Shown: positions 1 through 8,450, numbered from the stretch's first letter. The stretch: 17,913 nt of DNA from CAYPKW01 sp964411425 (GCA_964411425.1 CAYPKW010000050.1:1-17913); one strand, 5' to 3'. The notes: a model not told the origin generated them from the sequence alone. Made by a program: numbers and translations.

Positions 1-19
1 TGCACAGAATCACATTCTC

Positions 20-42
20 AACCCGGTGTGAATCGGGTTTTT
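20..42 (+). terminator. Possible rho-independent terminator of an off-window gene
   Basis: The sequence shows AACCCG (20-25), an 8-base loop, CGGGTT (34-39) and a run of T to 42. This fits a short intrinsic terminator for a plus-strand gene lying left of the window. The stem is only six pairs, so it is weak evidence. It could also belong to the end of a mobile element, because the following bases (43-56) are less GC-rich than the neighbourhood. No gene can be assigned to bases 1-116. Confidence 0.4.
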
Positions 43-116
43 CAGCAGCCTGCTAATGGGTGGGGACTCATCTGTCGGATTCGATCCACTAGCGGTTAGA
101 GGGCGGGCGCCGCCGC

Positions 117-1721
117 TCAGCCCGGCGCCCGCGCGTCGCGCAGATGGCCGATCAGTCCCGCCGTGGAAGAGTCGTGCTCGCTACCGGGACCACCTTGCAG
201 TTCCGCGAAAATGCGCCCGGCGAGCTCCTTGCCGGCCTCGACGCCCCACTGGTCGAAGCATTCGATACCCCAAATGACGCATTGCACGAAAATCTTGTGC
301 TCGTAGAGGGCGATCAGCATGCCGAGCGTATGAGGGTCGAGCCGGCGGCCGAGGATCGTGTTGCTCGGCCGGTTGCCGGGCATGACCTTGTGCGGCGGCA
401 GGCGCGCGGCGCGCAACTCCGCCTCGCCGCGGCCGCGCATCAGCGCTTCTCCTTGCGCAAGCGCGTTCGCCAGCAGCATGTCGTGATGGCGCCCCACCGG
501 GCGCTCGCTCAGGGCGAAGGCGATGAAGTCGACCGGCACGAACCGGGTTCCCTGGTGCAGCAACTGGTGGAACGCGTGCTGGCCGCTGCTGCCCACCTCG
601 CCCCACAGTATCGGGGCGGTGGGATGGGTCACCGGTGCGCCGTCGCGGCGCACCGACTTGCCGCCGCTTTCCATTTCGAGCTGGGCCAGATAGGCCGGCA
701 GCCCTTCGAGGGCCTGGCAGTAGGGTAAAACCGCGTGGCTCTCGGCGCCGAGGAAGTTCGCGTTCCAGATGCCGACGAGCGCCAGCGTCGCCGGCAGGTT
801 GCGCTCCAGCGGCGCGGTACGGAAATGCCGGTCCATGGCATGGGCGCCTTCGAGCAGCTCGACGAAGCCGGGGAAACCGATCGCCAGCGCAACCGGCAGG
901 CCGACCGCCGACCACAAGGAGAAGCGTCCGCCGACCCAGTCCCACAACTCGAACACGTTGCCGGGGTCGATGCCGAAGGCCCGCGCGCCGTCGCGGTTCG
1001 ACGTGACGGCGAGGAAGTGGCGCGCCACCGCCGCCTCGCCCAGGCGGTCGGCGAGCCAGGCGCGCGCCGTGGCGGCGTTCGCCATCGTCTCCGCGGTGGC
1101 GAAGGACTTCGAGGCGACGATGACGAGCGTGCTCGCCGGGTCGAGGCCGTCGAGGGCTTGGGCGATCTCGGCGCCGTCCACGTTGGCGACGAACCGTATG
1201 TCGAGACCCGGCAGCCGGCGGTGGGCGAGCGCCCGAACGGCCATGCGCGGACCCAGGTCCGACCCGCCGATGCCGATATGCAGGATCGAGGTTATCGGCC
1301 GGCCGGTGTGGCCGAGCCAGCCATCGCGCACCGCCGCCGCGAACTGCTCCATGCGCGCCAGCATGCGGTTGACGCCCGGCATGACGTCTTCGCCGTCCAC
1401 TAGGATCGGGGTATTCGCCCTGTTGCGCAGCGCCACGTGCAAGGCCGGGCGCCCTTCAGTGCGGTTGACCGGCGCGCCCGCGAACATGCGCTCCACCCAC
1501 TCCGGCACCGCCGCGGCGCGCGCCAAATCGCGCAACAAACTCATCGTTTCGAGCGTGACGCGGTTCTTGGAGTAGTCGAGCAGCAGGTCGCCGAGGCGCA
1601 GCGAAAGGCGCTGGAAGCGGTCGGGGTCGCCGGCGAACAGGTCGCGCATGTAGAGCGGCGCCACGGCGAGCGCATGGCTCACGAGCGCGTCCCAGGCCGG
1701 CGTGCGGTCGATGGCGGTCAT
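117..1721 (-). CDS. pgi: Glucose-6-phosphate isomerase
   Basis: This cytosolic enzyme interconverts glucose 6-phosphate and fructose 6-phosphate in glycolysis and gluconeogenesis. From the chosen ATG (1721) it is 534 residues, a normal length for the bacterial family. Visible motifs are the sugar-phosphate loop GIGGSDLGP (150-158), SKSFATAET (205-213), PGI signature 1 DWVGGRFSLWSAVG (261-274), ESGGK (351-355) with the expected catalytic Glu351, GQHAFHQ (380-386) with His382, and signature 2 FDQWGVEAGK ending at Lys498. The frame stays open about 50 residues further upstream, but that part runs into the kinase gene and lacks family similarity, so MTAIDRT is preferred. The ribosome site is weak. 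It starts 38 bases after the kinase stop and is the last gene of the minus-strand run, so read-through transcription is plausible. Confidence 0.96.
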   Translation of the reverse strand: MTAIDRTPAWDALVSHALAVAPLYMRDLFAGDPDRFQRLSLRLGDLLLDYSKNRVTLETMSLLRDLARAAAVPEWVERMFAGAPVNRTEGRPALHVALRNRANTPILVDGEDVMPGVNRMLARMEQFAAAVRDGWLGHTGRPITSILHIGIGGSDLGPRMAVRALAHRRLPGLDIRFVANVDGAEIAQALDGLDPASTLVIVASKSFATAETMANAATARAWLADRLGEAAVARHFLAVTSNRDGARAFGIDPGNVFELWDWVGGRFSLWSAVGLPVALAIGFPGFVELLEGAHAMDRHFRTAPLERNLPATLALVGIWNANFLGAESHAVLPYCQALEGLPAYLAQLEMESGGKSVRRDGAPVTHPTAPILWGEVGSSGQHAFHQLLHQGTRFVPVDFIAFALSERPVGRHHDMLLANALAQGEALMRGRGEAELRAARLPPHKVMPGNRPSNTILGRRLDPHTLGMLIALYEHKIFVQCVIWGIECFDQWGVEAGKELAGRIFAELQGGPGSEHDSSTAGLIGHLRDARAPG

Positions 1722-1759
1722 CGGTCTCGGATCGGCCTCGCTGGAAACCCTATTAGCGC

Positions 1760-3334
1760 CTACGAGGCGCCGCGTCCACCCGGCGTGAGCGCGGCCGGGC
1801 CGGCGGCGAGGATACGCTGAGCCTGCGCCAGGGCGGCCGCCGCGCCCACAGAAGCGTCGAGACGCGTCCACTCGACCGGCCCCACGTCATAGGCAAGTTG
1901 CCGGCGCAACACCTCGATCGTGGCGTCGGAGGCGTCGGCGCGGCGGGCGCGGACGCGCTGCTCCAGGACCGCGGCCGGCGCCTCGAGCCAGAAGCCTCGA
2001 AAGGCGGTGCCGGCCACGGCCGCCGCATCGGCGATGGCGCGCCGCTCGGCCGCTCGCGCGAAGACGGCGTCGGCGATGACCGCGTGGCCGCCGCCGAGGC
2101 CCGCCAGCGCCTCGTCCCGAATCGTCCCATAGACGCGCGCCGTCATCTCCTCGCCATAGGCTTCCTCCGGCAGCCGGTCCTGCCAGGCGACCCCGAACAG
2201 TCGTTTGCGGATCGCGTCGCTGCGCAGCACCCGCGCGCCGGGCGCGGCGCCCTCTCCAGGCGCGAGGCCGTAGGCGAGCGTCGACTTGCCGGTACCGCTC
2301 AGGCCGCCCACCGCGATCAGCGTCGCCGGCGGCGGTTTCAGCAGGCGCTCGGCCAAGGCGAGGTAGGCGCGCGCCTCGTCGCGCCGCCGCGCCAGCAGGG
2401 CGGGATCGACGCCCATCGGCTGGCGCGCCAGCGTCGCGGCGCCGACATGCGCGCGCACAGCCGCGCGCAGGGAAAGGAACAGCGGCAGCAGGCCCAGCGC
2501 GCGGGTCTCCTCCCCGCCTGAGTCGAAGTAGCGGTTCAGCACGGCGTTGGCGTGCGCCGGCATGCGGCGATGCCACAGGTCCATCAGCAGGAAGGCCACG
2601 TCGTACAGCACGTCGATGCAGGCGATGCTTTCGGCGAACTCGATGCAGTCGAACAGCGTGGGGCGGCCGTCGACCAGACAGACGTTGGCGAGGTGCAGGT
2701 CCCCGTGGCAACGCCGCACCCTGGTCGCCTTGCGCTCGTCGAGCAGCGGGCCGCAACGCTCCAGCGCGGCCTCGCTGGCCTGGACGAGGCGCCTCACGCG
2801 CGGCCGTTCGAACAGATCGCAAACCAGGTTCTCGGCGTTGATGCGCACCACCTCGCCGACGCCGGCGCGCCCGCCGAAGCCGGGCGCCGGTTCGGCGGCG
2901 GCATGGAAGCGGGCGATCTCGCCGGCGAGGTCGAGCACCAGCGCCATGGACAAGGCGCCGCGCTCGGCCATGCGGTCGAATAGGTCTTCTTGCGGAAACC
3001 TGCGCATGACGACGAGCCAGTCGACCGGTTGGCCTTCGCCGAACGAAAGCCGACCCGCCGCGTCGCGGTGGATCGCGCGCACGCCCAGATAAAGCGACGG
3101 CGCGGTGCGCCGGTTGAGGGCGACCTCGGCTTCGCAGGCCCGCCGGCGCAAAGCCGGCGTGGAGAAATCCATGTACGAGAACTTGACCGCGCGTTTCAGC
3201 TTGTAGGCGCGCTCGCCAGCCAGGAACACGACCGCGCCGTGCGTGTCGATGCGCTCGACCTTGGCGACCCCGTGCGTGGCGGGCCGCAGCAGGAAGTCGA
3301 CGACCGCCGCCTGTTCATCGCCCTTCGATACCAA
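1760..3334 (-). CDS. Bifunctional APH-like kinase / P-loop AAA kinase protein
   Basis: This 524-residue protein joins two kinase-like domains. Residues ~20-310 resemble the aminoglycoside phosphotransferase fold: a phosphotransfer loop HGDLHLAN (210-217) is followed by FDCIEF (228-233) in the metal-binding position. Residues ~337-510 are a small P-loop kinase domain with Walker A GGLSGTGKS (343-351) and RSDAIRKRLFG (371-381). The arrangement matches the COG2187+COG0645 fusion found in many proteobacteria, whose substrate I do not know; antibiotic resistance should not be inferred. The start is TTG at 3334, preceded by GGAGAG about five bases upstream; no ATG fits before the conserved region. 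It lies 15 bases after the universal stress protein gene and so probably shares its mRNA. Confidence 0.87.
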   Translation of the reverse strand: MVSKGDEQAAVVDFLLRPATHGVAKVERIDTHGAVVFLAGERAYKLKRAVKFSYMDFSTPALRRRACEAEVALNRRTAPSLYLGVRAIHRDAAGRLSFGEGQPVDWLVVMRRFPQEDLFDRMAERGALSMALVLDLAGEIARFHAAAEPAPGFGGRAGVGEVVRINAENLVCDLFERPRVRRLVQASEAALERCGPLLDERKATRVRRCHGDLHLANVCLVDGRPTLFDCIEFAESIACIDVLYDVAFLLMDLWHRRMPAHANAVLNRYFDSGGEETRALGLLPLFLSLRAAVRAHVGAATLARQPMGVDPALLARRRDEARAYLALAERLLKPPPATLIAVGGLSGTGKSTLAYGLAPGEGAAPGARVLRSDAIRKRLFGVAWQDRLPEEAYGEEMTARVYGTIRDEALAGLGGGHAVIADAVFARAAERRAIADAAAVAGTAFRGFWLEAPAAVLEQRVRARRADASDATIEVLRRQLAYDVGPVEWTRLDASVGAAAALAQAQRILAAGPAALTPGGRGAS

Positions 3335-3349
3335 GCTCGCTCTCCGGCG

Positions 3350-4177
3350 CTAGCCTTCGGCGCGAACCAGCAGGACCGTGCAGCCCGCTTGTTCGATGGC
3401 GGGCGCCAAGGCTTCGGCGGCGCGCCGATCGGTCGCCACCACCAGGAGGCGCGCGTCCACCTCCTCCACGGCCCGCGACAGGTCACTCGCTCCGATGCTT
3501 GCGATGCGCCGCCACGTGGTGCGCCCGGCGAAACCCTTGAGGCGCGCTTCCGCGGCGGGCCGCGTAATCGCTTCGTCCGTCAGCAATACGACCAGCCGCG
3601 ACCGGTCGTCGAACGCGAGCCGGCCCGCCATGTCGAGAGCCGCATCGTCGGATGGCGCACCGCCGAGGACGACGGCGACGACCCCGTCGCGCGGAACCGC
3701 CTGCGCCGACGCGAGCAGGACCGAACAGGACATGCTCTCGACCAGCGCGCGCGCCATGTAGCCGAGGCCCGAGCGCGACCGGGTCGCCTTCGGTACGGCG
3801 ATCACGTCGCACTGGCAGCTTGCCGCCAATATCTCCGTATCGACCCGGCCGCGGGCCACCTGAAACGACCAGTGCAGGCGGCGCCGTTCGGCCGCCTCGG
3901 CAAGCGCGCGGCGCGCGCGGGACGCCTGCAGTCTCAGGTCGCGCTCGATGGTTTCCCGGTCAAGGGAGCGGACGCCGCGGGTGAGCACATTGAACTCGCG
4001 CGCGAACGGCAGCGCCGCCAGATTGAGAAGATCGATGTCCTCGACGAACAGCGCGTCCAGCTCCGCCTCCAGGCGCGCCGCCAGGCTCGCCGCTTCCTCG
4101 AGCGCAGCTAGGCTTTCGCTGGAGGCGTCGAGCGCCACCAGAATACGGCGAATTCCCGTCGCCGCAGCCTCGCTCAC
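3350..4177 (-). CDS. Universal stress protein, tandem UspA-like domains
   Basis: This 275-residue cytosolic protein has an N-terminal UspA domain starting at RRILVALDASSES (10-22), with the usual beta-strand and following acidic FVEDIDLLNL (45-54). A second, more diverged half begins near DGVVAVVLGG (164-173) and ends with the strand CTVLLVRAE. The first half's CDVIAVPK...CSVLLAS strands fit Usp, but the G-x2-G-x9-G(S/T) ATP loop is not clear, so nucleotide binding is uncertain. The start is GTG at 4177, whose last two bases and the next A form the TGA stop of the upstream protease gene; GAAGGAGGG lies just upstream inside that gene. This implies translational coupling. UspA proteins are commonly induced by starvation or oxygen limitation; the actual signal here is unknown. 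Confidence 0.88.
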   Translation of the reverse strand: MSEAAATGIRRILVALDASSESLAALEEAASLAARLEAELDALFVEDIDLLNLAALPFAREFNVLTRGVRSLDRETIERDLRLQASRARRALAEAAERRRLHWSFQVARGRVDTEILAASCQCDVIAVPKATRSRSGLGYMARALVESMSCSVLLASAQAVPRDGVVAVVLGGAPSDDAALDMAGRLAFDDRSRLVVLLTDEAITRPAAEARLKGFAGRTTWRRIASIGASDLSRAVEEVDARLLVVATDRRAAEALAPAIEQAGCTVLLVRAEG

Positions 4178-6591
4178 GCGGACCCTCCTTCGGGCTGCAT
4201 TGCGAAGCTGCGCCGGCGCTCCGCCAAGGCGATCAGCCGGTCCTCCACCCGACGATTGATGCTGCCATCCGGGAAACGCCCGGCGTCGTCGCGCGCGCCG
4301 GCGGCCACCCCGGTCAGCAGTTCGACGCCCTCGTCGATGGTGCGGACGGCATAGACCCGGAAGCGACCGTCCTCGACCGCCTGCACCACGTCGCGGCGCA
4401 GCATCAGATGCTTCACGTTGGCGCCCGGGATCAGGACGCCTTGCTTGCCGGTGAGCCCGCGCCGCATACAGATATCGAAGAAACCCTCGACCTTCTCGTT
4501 GACGCCGCCGATTACCTGCACCTCGCCATGCTGGTTGACCGAACCGGTCACCGCCAAATCCTGCCGGATCGGCGCTTCCGCCAGCGCCGAGAGAAGAGCG
4601 TACAGCTCGGCCGACGAGGCGCTGTCGCCCTCGACACCGCCATAAGACTGCTCGAAGGCAAGGCTCGCCTCCAGCGACAACGGATGGTCGAGGGCGTAGC
4701 GGGCGCCGAGGAAGGCACCCAGGATGAGGACGCCCTTGGAGTGGATCGGCCCGCCAAGTTCGACCTTGCGCTCGATGTCGACCACTTCCCCCTTGCCCAG
4801 GCGCACGCGAGCGGTGATGCGGCTCGGCCGACCGAAGCTGTAGGTGCCGAGGTCGATGACCGACAACCCGTTGACCTGGCCCACCTTGGCGCCCTCGGTG
4901 TCGATCAGCACGATGCCGCGCTCGATGGCTTCGAGCGCGCGCTGGCGCAGGCGGTCGGTGCGGCGCTGCTGGCTGTCGATGGCTTGTTGCACGTCGGGCG
5001 CGGTGACGCGCTGGCGATGGTTCTGCCCCGCCCAATAGTCGGATTCGCGCAGCAAGTCCGCCAACGCGCCCAGACGAGCGGTCAACTTTTCCGCGTCCGC
5101 GGCAAGCCGCGCGCCGTGCTCGATGGCACGCGCCACCGCGGCGCGGTCGAGGGCGCGCAGCTTCTCGCGCCGCACGATCGTTGCCATCAGCCGCGCGTAG
5201 GCCAGGTGGCTGGCGTCGCTGCGCGCCATGTCATCGTCGAAATCGACCGCCACTTTGAAAAGTTCGGGAAAATCGGGGTCGTGGGCGCAGAGCAGGTAAT
5301 AGAGCAGCCGTTCGCCCACCAGGACCACCTTGAGGTCAAGGGGAACCCGTTGCGGCTCGAGCGACAGGGTCGAAGTCAGCCCGAACATCTGGCCCGGCGA
5401 TTCGATCGCGATCTCGCGCGACCGAAGCGCGCGCTTGAGCGCCTCCCACGCATATGGCTGCAACAGCAGATTGCGGGCGTCGAGCAGCAGGTAACCGCCG
5501 TTGGCCCGGTGCAGCGCCCCGGGCTTGATCAGGTTGAAGTCGGTCAGCAGCGCGCCCATCTCCGCCAAGTACTCGACGCGCCCAATCAAGTTGGGCTGGG
5601 TCGGATTGTCCTCGTAGACGACGGGCGTGCCCTGCCAACGGCTGCTGTCGACGACGACGTTCACCCGGTAGGGGCGGAATCGATCCGCGTGGGCGACACG
5701 CCCCTTGCGCCCCAGCCCGGGCGCCGCCCCCTTGTCCTCGCTCTCGACCAGAAACGCATCGGCGTTGCCGATGATGTCGCGTTCGACGGCGTCCAGATAG
5801 GCGACCACCGGCGGCAGCGCTTCGTAGGCGGCGCGCAGGCTGCCGATGCCGAGAGCGACGGCCGACATGGTCACCTCGCGGTTGAGCTCTCGGATGCGGT
5901 CGCGCCGCTCCTTGTCCCAGGCCGGAAACTGACGGATGGTCTGCTCCAGCTCCTCTTGCAACGCTTCCAGGTCGGCCTGGATGCGCTGGCGCTCCGCTTC
6001 CGGCAGTTGGTGAAACGCGTCGGGCGCGATGACTTCGCCGTCGCGCACCGGCGCCAGCGCCAGGCCCATTGGAGTGCGGACCAATCCGATGCTCTTCTCC
6101 TTGGCGCGCTGCTGCAGCTTCTCGAAGGCGTTCTCCTGCCGCTGCTTGAACTCCTCGTCGAAGGCCTGCCGGCGGTTGCGGTAGCCCTCGCCTTCGAAGA
6201 CCGCGGGAATGGCGGTTCGCAGGTCTTCGATCAGCCCCGCCATGTCGGCCTGCAGGCGGGCGCCGGTGCCTGCCGGCAACACCAGCAGGACCGGGCGGAA
6301 TGGCGCCTCGAAGTTGTTGACGTAGCACAAATCCGGCGGCACGGGTCCGCCGGCGGCCGCTCGTTCCAGGTATTGTCGAACGATGGTGTGGCGACCGGAG
6401 CCGAGGGCGCCGAGTGCGTAGATATTGTAGCCCGCCTGCTTGATGCCGATGCCGAAGCCGAGCGCGTCGAGCGCGCGGTCCTGGCCCGGCGCCTCGGTCG
6501 AGTCCTCCAGCTGCTCCGTGGTCTCGAACGGCAGCGAGCCAGGCTCGCAGCGTCGATACAGGGCCTCCGGGGGCAAGGCTTCGATCGGCAT
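4174..6591 (-). CDS. Lon-like ATP-dependent protease (LonB/COG1067 type)
   Basis: This 805-residue protein is an AAA+ Lon-family protease of the kind lacking the LonA N-terminal domain. A nucleotide-binding start is seen at residues ~35-105, followed by a long charged helical insert (~140-245), the remaining AAA part with GGYLLLDARNLL (365-376), and a C-terminal S16 protease domain from ~555. The protease signature EGDSAS (654-659) supplies Ser657, and GGVNEK (695-700) supplies Lys700; the 43-residue spacing equals that of the Ser/Lys dyad in Lon enzymes. Walker A reads GALGSGRHT (61-69), with Arg in place of Lys. The role is probably ATP-linked degradation of damaged or regulatory proteins in the cytosol. 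It overlaps the stress protein gene by 4 bases. The weak ribosome site before ATG 6591 is purine-rich GGTAGGCGGG. Confidence 0.92.
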   Translation of the reverse strand: MPIEALPPEALYRRCEPGSLPFETTEQLEDSTEAPGQDRALDALGFGIGIKQAGYNIYALGALGSGRHTIVRQYLERAAAGGPVPPDLCYVNNFEAPFRPVLLVLPAGTGARLQADMAGLIEDLRTAIPAVFEGEGYRNRRQAFDEEFKQRQENAFEKLQQRAKEKSIGLVRTPMGLALAPVRDGEVIAPDAFHQLPEAERQRIQADLEALQEELEQTIRQFPAWDKERRDRIRELNREVTMSAVALGIGSLRAAYEALPPVVAYLDAVERDIIGNADAFLVESEDKGAAPGLGRKGRVAHADRFRPYRVNVVVDSSRWQGTPVVYEDNPTQPNLIGRVEYLAEMGALLTDFNLIKPGALHRANGGYLLLDARNLLLQPYAWEALKRALRSREIAIESPGQMFGLTSTLSLEPQRVPLDLKVVLVGERLLYYLLCAHDPDFPELFKVAVDFDDDMARSDASHLAYARLMATIVRREKLRALDRAAVARAIEHGARLAADAEKLTARLGALADLLRESDYWAGQNHRQRVTAPDVQQAIDSQQRRTDRLRQRALEAIERGIVLIDTEGAKVGQVNGLSVIDLGTYSFGRPSRITARVRLGKGEVVDIERKVELGGPIHSKGVLILGAFLGARYALDHPLSLEASLAFEQSYGGVEGDSASSAELYALLSALAEAPIRQDLAVTGSVNQHGEVQVIGGVNEKVEGFFDICMRRGLTGKQGVLIPGANVKHLMLRRDVVQAVEDGRFRVYAVRTIDEGVELLTGVAAGARDDAGRFPDGSINRRVEDRLIALAERRRSFAMQPEGGSA

Positions 6592-6629
6592 GCGTCCCGC
6601 CTACCTACGATCTTGCGGCCGGTTCGCGT

Positions 6630-7526
6630 TCATGCCGGCTGGCGCAGCATCGCACGCCCGCGCATTTCCGCCAGCCCTTCGATGAGGCCGGCGCCGACGA
6701 TCAGGATGCAGCCGGCGAACTCGCGCCAGCCGAACGGTTCGTCGGTCAGGATCGAGGCGCTGATCGCGGCGGTGACGGCCTCGAGCAGCAAGAGGATGTT
6801 CACCCGACCGGGGTCGAGGTGGCCGGCGCCCCACAGCACCATCCAACTCAGTGGCAACAGCCAGAACAGGCTGACCGCCAGGTACGGCAGCGAGGCGACA
6901 ATGGCCGCCCCTGCCGGCGGCTCGGCCGAACCGACGAGGGCAAGCGCCGCCGAGGCGGCCGTGCCGCAGAGGAACGATCCGAGCGACCGGCCGAGCAGCC
7001 CGGCGGCCCCGGTCTTGCGAATGACGATGGTGGCAGCTGCGAACAGCAGGCCGGAGCCGAGCCCCATCCATTCGCCCATTGTGCGCGGAACCGGAATGCC
7101 GCCGCCGAACCCGAGCACCACGACGGCCCCGCCGAGGCCGAGCGCGATCGAGAGCCCGCGCAGCCAGCCGAACGGCTCGCCCAGCATCGCCCGCGCCAGC
7201 AGCGTGGCCCAGATGGGCGACAGGTAGAACAGCAGGGTCACGCGCACGACGTCGCCGGAGATAAGCGCGTGATTCCAGAAACTCCACGCCGTCCCGGTCA
7301 GGATGCCGACAAGCCAGAAGGCCGCGGTGCCGGCACGTAGATCCGCGCGGCGCGCCGCGGCGACCGCCGAAACCGCCAGCGCCCCTATGGCGAACAGCAG
7401 CGCACTCGCCCAGTCGCCGCCGACGCCGGCACCCTCGACCGCGCGCAAGGGTATCCACCAGACGCCCCACATGGCCCCGGCGACGGCAACGGCGAGCGTG
7501 GCAAGTAGGGCGGGCGGGCGGGTCAC
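6630..7526 (-). CDS. DMT superfamily (EamA) membrane transporter
   Basis: This 298-residue inner-membrane protein has about ten hydrophobic segments arranged as two repeats of five, the EamA/DMT pattern. The first segment is near residues 8-26, and AMLGEPFGWLRGL (~112-124) and SILTDEPFGWREF (second repeat) occupy equivalent places, each with the Glu-Pro turn typical of the family. It ends with a short basic tail. Members export or import amino acids and other small metabolites, and the substrate cannot be told from sequence. The start is GTG at 7526 with a poor ribosome site; no better in-frame start precedes the first membrane segment. It is 38 bases upstream of the protease gene on the same strand, so partial cotranscription is possible, and it is divergent from the response regulator gene. 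Confidence 0.9.
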   Translation of the reverse strand: MTRPPALLATLAVAVAGAMWGVWWIPLRAVEGAGVGGDWASALLFAIGALAVSAVAAARRADLRAGTAAFWLVGILTGTAWSFWNHALISGDVVRVTLLFYLSPIWATLLARAMLGEPFGWLRGLSIALGLGGAVVVLGFGGGIPVPRTMGEWMGLGSGLLFAAATIVIRKTGAAGLLGRSLGSFLCGTAASAALALVGSAEPPAGAAIVASLPYLAVSLFWLLPLSWMVLWGAGHLDPGRVNILLLLEAVTAAISASILTDEPFGWREFAGCILIVGAGLIEGLAEMRGRAMLRQPA

Positions 7527-7604
7527 GGCCCGCGAGCTTACTCATCCTCGCCCGGAGAGGCCAGCCGGCGCCGCGAGGGACCGCGATCGAAGGATAGATA
7601 ACCA

Positions 7605-8309
7605 ATGGCATACATGGTATGCAGACACATGATGGCTCGGCGGGGGGTGAAGACGGTGCGAGGCGGAACCGCGCTCAGCGTGCTGGTCGCGGACGAGCAG
7701 GCGCTGTTCAGGGCCGGGCTGGCCCGCTTGCTGACGGGGCTTGGCCCCCGGGTCGAGGTCGTCGAGGCCGCCGGGTTCGCCGAGGCCCTGCAGCGGCTGG
7801 CCGAGCGGGCGTTTGACATGGTGCTCGCCGATTTTCCGGCGGAACCGGATGGGGTCGCGGGGCTGACCAAGCTCCTGCGCGCCGCGGGCAAGGCGCCGCT
7901 GGTCGTCGTCTCGGCGCGCGACCGGGCCGAGGACGTGCGTCGCGCGACCGCGGCCGGCGCGCGCGGCCACGTCCCGAAGTCGTCCTCGTCGAAGCTGCTG
8001 CTGAGCGCGCTTAGGCTGGTGCTGGCCGGCGGCCTCTACCTGCCGCCGATCCTGCTCGACGCGCCAGCGCCCAGGCGCCGCGCCGGCCTGTCCGAGAGCG
8101 GGGCGCCGTTCGGCCAGGCCGACGCGCTCACGCCACGCCAGCGCGAGGTGCTGGCCCTGCTGGCCGAGGGCAAGTCGAACCGCCAGATCGCCGGCGCCCT
8201 CGGCTTGTCAACCGGCACGGTGAAGATTCACATGACGCGCGTCTTCAAGACGCTCGGCGTGCAGAGCCGCACCCAGGCGGTATTGGCCGCAATCGGCCGG
8301 AACGGCTAG
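7605..8309 (+). CDS. NarL/LuxR-family response regulator
   Basis: From ATG 7605 the protein has 234 residues. A receiver domain starts at LSVLVADEQ (24-32), with acidic residues Asp30/Glu31, phosphoacceptor Asp76 in DMVLADF (71-77), Ser103 in the Thr/Ser switch position and Lys125. A C-terminal LuxR helix-turn-helix follows at ~175-228 (LTPRQREVLALLAEGKSN, then LSTGTVKIHM). It should bind DNA when phosphorylated by a histidine kinase, but no kinase gene is in the window. The start is uncertain: AAGGAT lies 9 bases before 7605, yet a palindrome covers 7608-7622, and ATG 7629, ATG 7632 or GTG 7647/7656 would all keep the receiver intact. The first ~20 residues look non-domain. It stands alone between two minus-strand runs. 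Confidence 0.9.
   Translation: MAYMVCRHMMARRGVKTVRGGTALSVLVADEQALFRAGLARLLTGLGPRVEVVEAAGFAEALQRLAERAFDMVLADFPAEPDGVAGLTKLLRAAGKAPLVVVSARDRAEDVRRATAAGARGHVPKSSSSKLLLSALRLVLAGGLYLPPILLDAPAPRRRAGLSESGAPFGQADALTPRQREVLALLAEGKSNRQIAGALGLSTGTVKIHMTRVFKTLGVQSRTQAVLAAIGRNG
7608..7622. promoter_or_regulatory. Perfect 6-3-6 palindrome at the response regulator start
   Basis: GCATAC (7608-7613) and GTATGC (7617-7622) are exact reverse complements around ATG. The size and symmetry are those of a dimeric repressor or activator half-site pair. It sits in the 78-base divergent gap/start region between the DMT transporter (7526, minus) and the response regulator (7605, plus), within the first codons if translation begins at 7605. 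A binding protein is not identified; self-binding by the LuxR-type regulator is only a guess. It may be chance, although arms of six perfect pairs of mixed composition in this GC-rich sequence are notable. Confidence 0.35.
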
Positions 8310-8378
8310 GACGAAATCAGGCTGACCGGGACTGGCTCGTCCCTGCGGTGTTGGCGCGTTCGGCTCCACGCGTCGTCG

Positions 8379-8450
8379 TTCCGGCGCAAGCCGGAACCCA
8401 TGCCGCCACCGACGCGGAGCGTCGAGATGGATACCGGCTTTCGCCGGTAT
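8379..8450. repeat. REP-like triple hairpin intergenic repeat
   Basis: Three hairpins follow one another in the gap between the convergent response regulator and secretion adaptor genes. The first is TTCCGGC-GCAA-GCCGGAA (8379-8396), the second GACGC-GGA-GCGTC (8411-8423), and the third ATACCGGC-TTTC-GCCGGTAT (8431-8450). The outer two share the CCGGC/GCCGG core and face each other, the layout of bacterial REP/BIME units. Translated on the minus strand the unit gives the run VIPAKAGIHL, a well-known false peptide produced by such repeats in proteobacterial genomes. It could act as a transcript stabiliser or bidirectional terminator. No gene is seen in 8310-8549. Confidence 0.8.

Noticed and set aside
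103..132. Strong GCGGGCGCC/GGCGCCCGC hairpin at the pgi 3' end
   Set aside because: It overlaps the pgi stop codon, has no following T-run on the minus strand, and such pairing is easily produced by very GC-rich coding sequence.
1760..3334. Reading the APH-like domain as an aminoglycoside resistance gene
   Set aside because: The fusion to a P-loop kinase and the stress-gene context match a housekeeping family of unknown substrate, not known resistance enzymes.
4408..7227. 939-codon open frame on the plus strand
   Set aside because: It lies opposite the Lon-like protease and the transporter, both with clear motifs. Its translation is rich in Arg/Gln/Ala/His with no recognisable domain, as expected for an antisense frame in GC-rich DNA.
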